From Siphonodentalium dalli (Eukaryota; Mollusca; Scaphopoda; Gadilida; Siphonodentaliidae), in assembly GCA_032622095.1 (NCBI GenBank), contig CP136064.1:132937129-133001128 (forward strand): a stretch of DNA of 64,000 nucleotides. The letters run 5' to 3'. The notes below the pieces were generated by a model. It did not search any database, was not told the origin of the DNA, and was given only the letters and a program-made list of their open reading frames with translations. Below are positions 56,121 through 64,000 of the stretch, piece after piece; position 1 is the stretch's first letter; each line of letters begins with the position of its first letter. Both the position numbers and the translations under genes were made by a program.

Positions 56121-56542
56121 CCAGACCCAGACTCCCACCCTGCCATAAACCAACAGCCCACTCCCACCCACAACTCATTCCCACCAGTAGCTTCCGTCAA
56201 TGGTAATCACTCCAAAAAGAGACACTTAATTCTACACATGTCGATCATCAATTAGGATTATATTTTATCTGACAGACTGGATTAAACAATTTTATTACAC
56301 GCTTGTTCCTAGACGTACAGCGTTATTGCTGTTCCATAGTTACAAATCCATATGGAACGTACGTTCCATACGCATCTCGTTGACGTAAAATGACGTACAT
56401 GACGTTCGCCTCAACCATGAAACTGGAACTATTTAAATAAAAGAATCATCACATATGACAAACACGCCCTGTATGAGCCTAAACAAACCTTCTAATCCTG
56501 TATTTTTAATGCACGGATTCTAGGACGCGAAGCGTGTAATAA

Positions 56543-56700
56543 ACACAGAACGACACGATGTGTAAATGAGTTTGTCGATACGGCATTCGTGCTGTCGCGG
56601 AAGGATAGAACTCGAGGCGCAAGCGCCTCTCGTTCTATCCTTCCGCGACAGCACCAGTGCCGTATCGACAAACTCATTTACGCATCGTGTCGTTCTGTGT
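56543..56700. repeat. hairpin element with 78-bp arms and 2-bp loop
   Basis: 56543-56620 and 56623-56700 pair with about 6-7 mismatches ('gtcgcggaaggatagaa' is exact). The centre is GAGGCGCAAGCGCCTC. Frames of 61-64 codons on both strands arise from this palindrome and are not genes. Confidence 0.9.
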
Positions 56701-56869
56701 ATGTATAGCACTATAACACTGATATGTGTGTTGTCATTAAATCCACCAAAACCAAATTAAAACAAAATGTGCTGGCCAATTATAATATTATTTTCTTAAC
56801 CACCACTTATTCAGATGAACTCATTATACCCTGATTTTGTAAAGAAAATTAAGGGGGTGTATTGGATTG

Positions 56870-57200
56870 AATTTGTCTGTCTGTCTGTCAGACGGTCCTT
56901 CCGTCTGTTGGGATGCCTTTCCGTCAGACTGTCAACAATTGTTTTCTTCTCCGGATCCACATTAAAGACTGAATGTGTTTATATATTTGTGTGTGGTTGT
57001 TCCCTAGGTGACTCACATTCAGATAAGTTCACAGGTCAAATAGGCCCGAAGCCAGTGGCATAACTCTTTCCCACCATAGTAATTCTTGAAACAAGTTCTT
57101 CTCAAGAACCATCATGCTATTCAGCTTATATTTGGAATGGAGGGTCGGTCCTTGTGTCACTGGGGTTCAGGTTTGTTCAAATTGGGTAATTTTTAGGAAA
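56870..57200 (+). repeat. dispersed repeat, diverged copy 5
   Basis: 'gtctgtctgtctgtcagacg' replaces the (CGTC)n start; 'tgactcacattcagat' and 'tagtaattcttgaaacaagt' blocks follow. Confidence 0.6.
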
Positions 57201-57424
57201 GTTTTGAAGAAAATCCATTCACTTCAACACATAAAATCGCATTTTCGTGGACACACCACCCCCAAACCTGCACCCACCCCCAAAATTTCACTAAATTTGG
57301 TACAAAACCGCATAAAACTCAAACTGATATCACTCATATGACTGGGAATTATCTAATTTAGTTCAAATAACAGTTTAATATGTCAGAAGCCGTTTTAATT
57401 GAAAAAAAAAAGTTTTATTAATTG

Positions 57425-58545
57425 CTAATAATCTGTAAACCTAGGTCATTGTGCAGGATACACACAATATCATAATTTCTAACAATTTCCCGATTATTCT
57501 GTCAACCAGCCAATTATCTAACATATTCCATACCACTTATGTTAGTCTACTGGGGCAACTTACTTCTATTATACTAAACTAGGTGAAACAGGCTCCCTTT
57601 GGGAGCCTATATTCAGCATCGGAGATACATGTGGCTCCCTTTGTGGGACTTTGCGCATATTTTGATCTTAGACAGAGCCTTTATTTAGCGGCGGCCTCTT
57701 TGTGCGCTTCAAGCACATTTTTATCATTAAGACATTTTGATTTATATATATTGTTTCTTTGTTTTTTAGATTGAATTCCTTGCTCAATTTAACAAATCCA
57801 ATTTTTTTTTTTTTTTTTAATTCAAAACTTTGAATAACACCATTATAACACCCGCCAGGGTAGCCCGAGTCACCACATCAAATTTGGTTGAACTCGGTCC
57901 AGGGGTCTGAGAAAAATCCGGACAGATCCTACTCGTTTATATATATAAAGCAGTCACAGCACTATTCCAGACATGGATAGTTTGGGTATTGTGAGAGATC
58001 ATCTGAGCAAATAATTAACTGATTGGCTTGATGCACTGATGCCAGATATTTTCTACCAATTGATAGTCACATTAATGTTTGTGACAGTTGCTCGCTCCTT
58101 TTCCATGCACGCAATGATCTAGGCATTAGTTACATTAGGACAAGTTTATTTATATATGCAAACTTAGGTCATTGTACAGGATACACACAATTCCAAAATT
58201 TCTAACCATTTCCCGATTTAAATATTCTGTTAACCAGCCAATTATCTAGCATTATGCCTTAGCACTTTTGTTAGTCTACTGGAGCAACGTCTGTTATAAT
58301 AAATGACAAACGGTCACTGTAACAGACTTGGGTATTTTAGGTGTTGTGAGAGTAACTGATCATATGAGTTGATAGATATGAAAAGAATTCACTGATTGGC
58401 TTGATTCACGGATGAACAGTGTGATGACAGTTATATTCTAGCCATTGATAGTCACATTAATGTTTGAGACAGTTGCTCGCTCTTTTTCCATGTACACAAT
58501 GATATAGGCTTTAGTTACATCAAGACAAGTTTATTTATTTCAGTT
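57425..58545 (+). repeat. partly duplicated segment
   Basis: 57450-57570 ('aggtcattgtgcaggataca') recurs at 58165-58300. 57965-58150 ('gatagtcacattaatgttt') recurs at 58325-58535. It is a rearranged duplication of about 360-720 bp. No gene. Confidence 0.7.
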
Positions 58546-58549
58546 TTAC

Positions 58550-60200
58550 ATTTCTCGAAGCTTCTTTCCGAAGGGTGTCGGGAAGGAATTTGTTCACCCC
58601 ACCGTCCCATATGAACATGCCATAGCTTACTGTCATATCCACTAAGGCCCATGTGAGGTCCCAGTAAAATAAATATGGTGTTTTTGCTGTTATAAATTCT
58701 TATAAAATGTTTAACCTTGATTATGAAATAATCAATTTTATTTTCAAAGCATCGAACTAAATTCAGAACGTTAACAGGATGTACGTTTTATGTACGGACA
58801 TGCGCAGTATCTTTGTCCTCCATCAATCGGGAATAGAAAAATAGAAATTTTGTGCAAACATAATTAATGCTAGGTATGTTTATGGAACATTGTTATATAT
58901 CAGCAGGTGGGAGGGCGGTTATTGGCCTCCACCTTCTTGACAATATATTTTGTTTAAGTTTATATTATTGGTTGTTTATGTTTATAATAATAAACAGCCC
59001 AATTTAATCTGAACTACAGTGTTTGTTGTCAATTAACAAGCTCAACCTCCGAGTTCCCCTCTTGCCCCTATACATAGTCATTGAGATTCCGAAGAACATA
59101 AAAACTGTTACAAATGTCAAATAAGGGCACAAAAGGTCTTTAGTAAAAAAATTGCATGCGGTTCGGAAAAAAGGCGTTTTTTCTCCTCGGATGACTCACC
59201 CACCCCAGCACACATTCCTAAAAAAAATTATTACCCCCTCCCCCGGCAGAGATAATTTTTTTTTTTAGAGATTGAACTCTCCCCGTCCACCCTACTTGTA
59301 TCTATGCTGTCGAATTCAAGTTTGGTATTGGTGTATTAATATATTGATTCCCGATTATTCCTAAGCTGAATGGGTGTGGGCAATGGATGGGAGTTTAACT
59401 TTAAAGGGGGTTGGACTGTTTTGCCTCCCTACTTTGATAAACAAACATTCAAATGTTGAAAATGTCATGCCTGATACAACATTAGTAGATTTTCACACCA
59501 AAAATACATGTAGGTTAAAATTGTTATCATAGTTTGATTCGATCTTACAACCAGTATGTTGTTAGACCAACATTCCATATTTTCCTACTTGGGGTTAAAC
59601 TGTTGGATCTAAATGGTAAATCAAATTAACTTTATGGGGGATGCCAGGTTGGAAATTTTCAAAAGTTTGAGAGCTTGAAGTACCCGTTGTAAAATTCCAA
59701 CATAAGGAGGATGTGCAAAGGGAATTGTGTGGTCAGGTTGTCTTTAAAAACAAGTGTAGGGGTTGAGATTTGTCAGTTGTGTGCAATTAGAACTTTCAAG
59801 TTGAAGACCTCTGCAAATCTGAGAACCTCCAGTTGTGTCCCTACTAGAACTATTTTTCTTAAGTGATTTTGAAATTGTACTGATTGTTTTTTTAATAGTT
59901 TGTATTAACAATATACAATATATACATATACAATGTGTTAAGAAATTTGTTTGGAACAGAAATTAAACATAAATTATGTTTCACATTTCAGAAATGAATA
60001 ATAAGTATTAAGTTAGGTGAATAAGAAGGTGTATGTGGGTGGTGGGGAGGGTGATTATGATATTACAATTATATTATGTTCTATAAAATTCAGTACTCGC
60101 ACATACGCACACACACTGACCCACACGCGCGCATACGTCTCTTATTTTCAGAAGAATTTCAATTCATTGAAACGATGTAAATAGTACATCAAATTTTAGC
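58550..60200. other. intron sequence with dispersed repeats
   Basis: It includes the repeat shared with 54115 (at 59640-59880). A 33-codon frame after 'tttatttcag' at 58548 ends at a stop and does not resemble the expected M13 segment. No gene. Confidence 0.4.
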
Positions 60201-60225
60201 TCAATCATTTATGCAATCAACGTTG

Positions 60226-60405
60226 TTTTCGGTGCATCTGTTAGACGTATAGAAGTGTCTGATGCCGAATTACATATTGTATAATTTCGCGAAGCGTCTG
60301 ATTCCGAATTACATATTGTATAATTTCGCAAAGCGAAATTATACTAAGTATGTAGTTCGGCATCAGCCACTTCTATACGCCGACAGATGCATCGAAATGG
60401 ACGCT
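60226..60405. repeat. hairpin element with internal 39-bp duplication
   Basis: 'ggtgcatctgt...acgtatagaagtg' (60231) pairs with 'cacttctatacg..gacagatgcatc' (60368-60392). In the left arm, 'gaattacatattgtataatt' occurs twice (60267 and 60306), the second ending in GCAAAGC as the loop. Weaker pairing continues outward ('gcaatcaacg' with complement near 60400). Confidence 0.85.
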
Positions 60406-60504
60406 GATTGCTTATAATTACGACAATCCGCATTTCAGTTAGTGATTAAACTAGTTTATTTAAGAAACTATATTAAAAACACTAAAATAGTAAAACTACC
60501 CAAG

Positions 60505-60905
60505 TGAAAACATGGTACCACTCCAAACAAGAAGACGCGAGCTCAGGATGAAACTCTTTAGCAGGGTAGCACAGGGGCTGGTGCCAGCTATAAACTCAAA
60601 TGACATACTAAAACCAAAAAAAGAGGGTAGAAAAATTAAGGCGAAAAACTTCCCAGGCTTTGAAACGACAAACATCGTCGAAAAACAAGAGTATTAACTC
60701 AAATTCATTCGAGCAAATCAGAGCTGTAACACCACAGTACGAAAATTCGTTCTTTGTTCGTACAATTCTCGAGTGGAATAGCCTGGATGTGAGCGTATGT
60801 GAGGAAACAACAGACGAAACGGCTTAAGTCCTCCCAACGGCGCACCTACAGTCGCAAGGCTCCTGCGCTGAGATACCTACAGATACAGATACAGATACAG
60901 ATACT
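60505..60905 (+). pseudogene. 5'-truncated LINE 3' end with (CAGATA)n tail
   Basis: TRRRELRMKLFSRVAQGLVP, then KAKNFPGFETTNIVEK, then (shifted) NSFFVRTILEWNSLDVSV: the C-terminal run of a CR1-type LINE protein. The copy ends in (CAGATA)n at 60876-60901. One frameshift and 5' truncation. Confidence 0.8.
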
Positions 60906-61659
60906 TGTGTCTGGACTTCAGCTGCTCTTTCAACGGAAATGGGAAATTGGGTCGAGAATAAATTGGGCGACCGACCGGAAGTTCGAGATAAACACACGAT
61001 TCTATTTCTGTTTCCAACTATACAAAAGCAAGACACCACACCCGTAAACTATTAAACTGTACTTGCTGGTGTAAATTTTCATTTCAAACTTCCCCACACA
61101 GAATTTGCGGTCTCCGAAAAGTAAACAATCGCTACAAAGGTGCATTCTATGCTCTCATGACCACTGCCATGTCATATTAATATTGGCACGAAGCTGGATA
61201 AATGCTAATACTAATGATGGAATAGTTATGTAAAACATTCCTTTATCCCCAACTAAATTATCGCATTTCATAGTTTCACGGTATGGTAACTATGGACGAT
61301 TTTAGGAAATGGCGTCATGATGTCCACGTGGGACGACCGTCGGTGCATGTCGCCCAATTTCTTAAAGTATTACTGCGCGTTGTGATGCGAAAAACGACAG
61401 TTCCCTCGGCTGAAAGAGATTGTCACTACCAAGCGTATCCAAGGGCATTGATCAATCAAATGCACGTATATAGGTGAAACCGTGAAAAGTATTTGTAATT
61501 ATAATAATATAAACACAAATGAAGTTAGTCGTGTGCATAAATAAGTTTCGGAGTCGACATTGACTAGTTTACTAAATGAGCTAACTGGCCTGATTATTAA
61601 ATTCCATTAGTTTTGAAATTCATACAAGCTGTTTGTATTAAGTGCAATTTGCCTTTCAG
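60906..61659. other. intron sequence without a supported gene
   Basis: A 64-codon plus frame (61283-61477) has no recognisable domain. Confidence 0.4.
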
Positions 61660-61721
61660 TGCGATATCGTATATCAATTTCTCGGACGAATTCTATCGGG
61701 ATTGAACCTGGATTTGTATAA
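61660..61721 (+). CDS. possible M13 peptidase exon 10
   Basis: Acceptor 'tgcctttcag' and a donor-like 'gtagta' bound 62 open bases in phase with exon 9, reading IVYQFLGRILSGLNLDLY. The family has A-Y-x-x-Y...L-P-G-L-N-L-T here, so LSGLNL and the spacing are suggestive. No other exon in the last 6 kb fits better. The match is weak, and the next expected segment (Q-L-F-F...C) was not found. Confidence 0.3.
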
Positions 61722-61741
61722 GTAGTACCTCAGTAATGTTA

Positions 61742-62809
61742 CTAGAAAATACGTAATGTTTGTCTCGTTTTGACTGTTTGCGTTTGATGGGATAATGAGG
61801 TCATCTTCGCAAGCTGAAAGACAAAGCGTGACTGAGCACACCATATTTTCAGGCGGTTGATGAATCTATTTACATGAGGACAGTCTTCAAATATATGAGT
61901 AATCGATTCTTCCATTCTTCCCATTGTGTTATTTTCATTTTATTTGGAGGCTGTTTGTTAAAAAAATCAAGTTGTTATCCGCTTTTGGAACCACCGTAAT
62001 TTAGTCTCTGTTCACACTTTGAACGGACAAGATAGTATACGATTCTATGGAAGGGTTTTTTGTTTTATTCTCTTTCCCACCTAATTTTATACTTTTGGAT
62101 TTTCTCTCGGTTAAAGACCAGAAGTTTGTCATAAAAAAATATTCGGCCATTTTTGCTTCTGACCAATAAGGCGATATTTTCTGGAATTATGGGGCGTTGG
62201 ACCCGTTAAATTAAGGCGACGGGACAAACCGACAATCTGTTTATTTATTCCATGCACGGTCAGGAAATCAGTGGTTATAATGAATTTATCTTTGAGCGAA
62301 TCTACGTTATTCTCTCGGCGTTGATGACTGTTATTCCCTTTCGTTTCCACTCATTAATGTCCATCACCGTCTCGCTAAATCCTCTGTGTTATTATGCCAA
62401 ATTGTTTGGGACGTCAGTTTTATTGGTTTATGTTCTACCACTTCTAAAAAGGTACACCAGGCCACAACAACGTCCTGCCAAAAAGGGTTTATTACTTTTC
62501 TTTCACAAATCTGAACATATTTTGAACCATATGTTGGGAATAGCCTATCATTCGTTAACTCTGGTGGTGCTAAATTGCTCCAGAATGCATTGTTAGTAAT
62601 ACGCGTCTACAGATGCAAGTTATTTTCATGGCATCTATCAGGAATTTCATGTTATTCATTCTCAGGCCACCATGTTCATAATCTAGACAAAGATGTGAAT
62701 GTTTTATTCCGTCGCGTTTCCCATTCCACACGAAATGGAACAATATAGTATTGAGTTCGTCTATGAATTTCTTATCAGGGTTTGGCAATGATAAGAATAA
62801 GTCGACCAA
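61742..62809 (-). pseudogene. decayed L1/Tx1-like LINE C-terminal fragment
   Basis: Minus frames: 62809-62570 reads FIDELNTILFHFVWNGKRD and LCLDYEHGGLRMNNMKFLI, the typical FxWNGK...DYxxGGLxM segment of L1/Tx1-type ORF2. 61924-61742 reads EESITHIFEDCPHVNRF (H-x-F-x-x-C-P), the terminal zinc-knuckle-like part. The middle is broken by stops. Confidence 0.75.
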
Positions 62810-62847
62810 TTTCAGTATGGCAAGCCAAACCGCTATTTAATATTAAT

Positions 62848-63156
62848 TTTACTTAAGTAAAATAAAATTACACTTTATTTTACTTAAGTGAAATAAAATG
62901 TCCTTTTATTTAACTTAAGTGAAATAACGGTCATTTTTTATTTTACTTAAGTAAAAAACTATTTTACTTAAGTAAAATTAACCATGTTTTAACTTAAGTA
63001 GAATTCTTTTTTACTTAAGTAAAATAAAAAATGACCTTTATTTTACTTAAGTAAAAAAGAATTCTACTTAAGTAAAATAATGCGTTAATTTTACTTAAGT
63101 AAAATAAATGACATCTATCGATGACCGGTAGATGGCGTTTATTTCACTTAAGTGAA
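62848..63156. repeat. array of ACTTAAGT-centred palindromes, cluster 1 (11 cores)
   Basis: ACTTAAGT cores start at 62851, 62882, 62913, 62945, 62966, 62992, 63013, 63045, 63066, 63093 and 63146. Most are flanked symmetrically as TTTTACTTAAGTAAAA or TTTCACTTAAGTGAAA. Spacing is mostly about 21, 26 or 31-32 bp. 62992-63073 also forms a larger inverted repeat around AAATGACC. Confidence 0.9.
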
Positions 63157-63828
63157 ATAAAGCGCCCACTATGGGAGTAATCTTGCAAACTAATAATTTC
63201 TCCCTTGGCACGTACGCCGGGAGTGCTGTTCATGTTCGTGAGAAAGTTAGCTCCCGTTGTGTATTATAAATGGCGGATTTCTTCCATTTACTAATAATAG
63301 GCCTAACGGCAGATTCAGTCGATACAACACTGGACTCAATTTCCAGGGTTATACGAGAGACTGATAGACTGAAGGGGGTATAGGAGATTTGCATCGCACG
63401 GAGATCAGAATACGTACCGCTGTTGTCAAAAAACTTCTAACCTGACAACTCGAGGGAACTATAACCAATACATATATTGCACCCAGTGAGATGTAATAAG
63501 AGAGCACCTAGAGACTATAATAAATTCGCCCACTGCATGTACCATCATAATAAGATCTAATAAGCATCAAACTTCGCACCACATATTTTAGCAGTTTTCT
63601 CTGATTATAGCTGTACCAGCAGTGGGTGTGGAATGTTTTAAATTTTATTGCATGATGTTGGTGCTATAAGCTGTCTGTATTGTTTTGAGAGAGAGTGTGA
63701 GTTATAGTAAATACGTCTTTAATCTATCTAAGTATTTTACAACTGCCGAGTGGCTCTGTGGCACACATGTTCTGTATCACCCGTTGGTGGAAATCATTAA
63801 TAACTCTTAACACCCGGTTGCACTTTAT
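63157..63828. other. spacer between the two palindrome clusters
   Basis: About 670 bp of unrelated sequence with no ACTTAAGT core and no supported gene. Confidence 0.6.
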
Positions 63829-64000
63829 TTTACTTAAGTAAAATAAATGACATCTATCTATGACCGGTAGATGGCGTTTATTTCACTTAAGTGAAATAAA
63901 CCCAAATGTTCATTTATTTTACTTAAGTAAAAAAGAATTTTACTTAAGTTAAATAAAAACTGTGTTTTATTTCACTTAAGTGAAATTCTTTTTTACTTAA
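63829..64000. repeat. ACTTAAGT palindrome array, cluster 2 (5 cores plus one cut by the edge)
   Basis: Cores at 63832, 63885, 63921, 63942 and 63974, and a cut one at 63995. The block 'atgaccggtagatggcgttt' between the first two is a direct repeat of cluster 1 (63121). 63923-64000 folds as an inverted repeat around CTGTG. Confidence 0.9.

Noticed and set aside
56492-56760. 61-64-codon frames on both strands
   Set aside because: Products of the long palindrome at 56543-56700.
58548-58653. Exon-like sequence after 'tttatttcag' ending in a stop followed by AATAAA
   Set aside because: It does not match the expected M13 C-terminal part and lies at the end of a duplicated intron segment.

Overview
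This is eukaryotic, intron-rich, AT-rich DNA crowded with repeats. The dispersed repeats (the 'ctcacctgagacgaagtctc...cgtccgtcgtccg' family and the 'atggccgccagcagccatc' satellite), the mixture of LINE clades, a Penelope-like fragment and the many small fold-back elements suggest a mollusc, most likely a bivalve. That is inference; no species can be named from the sequence. No bacterial-style operon, rRNA, tRNA or CRISPR array was seen.

The one convincing host gene is a plus-strand M13 (neprilysin/ECE-like) zinc metallopeptidase. Nine small exons from 16190 to 55448 join in one open frame with matching splice phases, giving about 258 residues of the catalytic domain. They carry the substrate-binding N-A-x-Y, the HExxH zinc motif (HEIMH) and a divergent third-ligand segment (REILVD where the family has GENIAD). 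A tenth exon may lie at 61660-61721. A possible earlier exon of the N-terminal lobe lies at the left edge (1-65). The C-terminal exons are not seen and are probably to the right of the window. Introns run from about 1 to 9.5 kb and are packed with transposons.

Layout. 1-5.5 kb: possible exons (M13 N-lobe, lectin-like), one small inverted-repeat element and a duplicated segment. 5.5-15.8 kb: LINE ORF1 remains, then a three-layer nest: a minus-strand LINE (about 3.6 kb of coding sequence) whose 3'UTR holds a long-TIR (about 1 kb) fold-back element, which in turn holds a 2.2-kb TTAA-flanked element. 16-22 kb: M13 exons 1-2, hairpin elements, an A-rich minisatellite and a decayed copy of an exon end. 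22.6-30.2 kb: truncated LINEs and a 4-kb inverted-repeat element with LINE and MITE inside, then M13 exon 3. 30.2-36.6 kb: tandem repeats, a Penelope-like RT, a (CAT)n tract and a nearly full-length decayed LINE ending next to M13 exon 4. 36.6-46 kb: M13 exons 4-8, a LINE split by a TTAA MITE and a 163-bp satellite. 46-62.8 kb: M13 exon 9, LINE fragments, a 130-bp satellite and dispersed repeats. 62.8-64 kb: an unusual hierarchical array of ACTTAAGT-centred palindromes running off the edge.

The M13 protein would be expected to act as a cell-surface or secreted peptidase cutting small peptides. Everything else that codes is mobile-element debris: LINE endonuclease, reverse transcriptase and ORF1 pieces, nearly all frameshifted or truncated.
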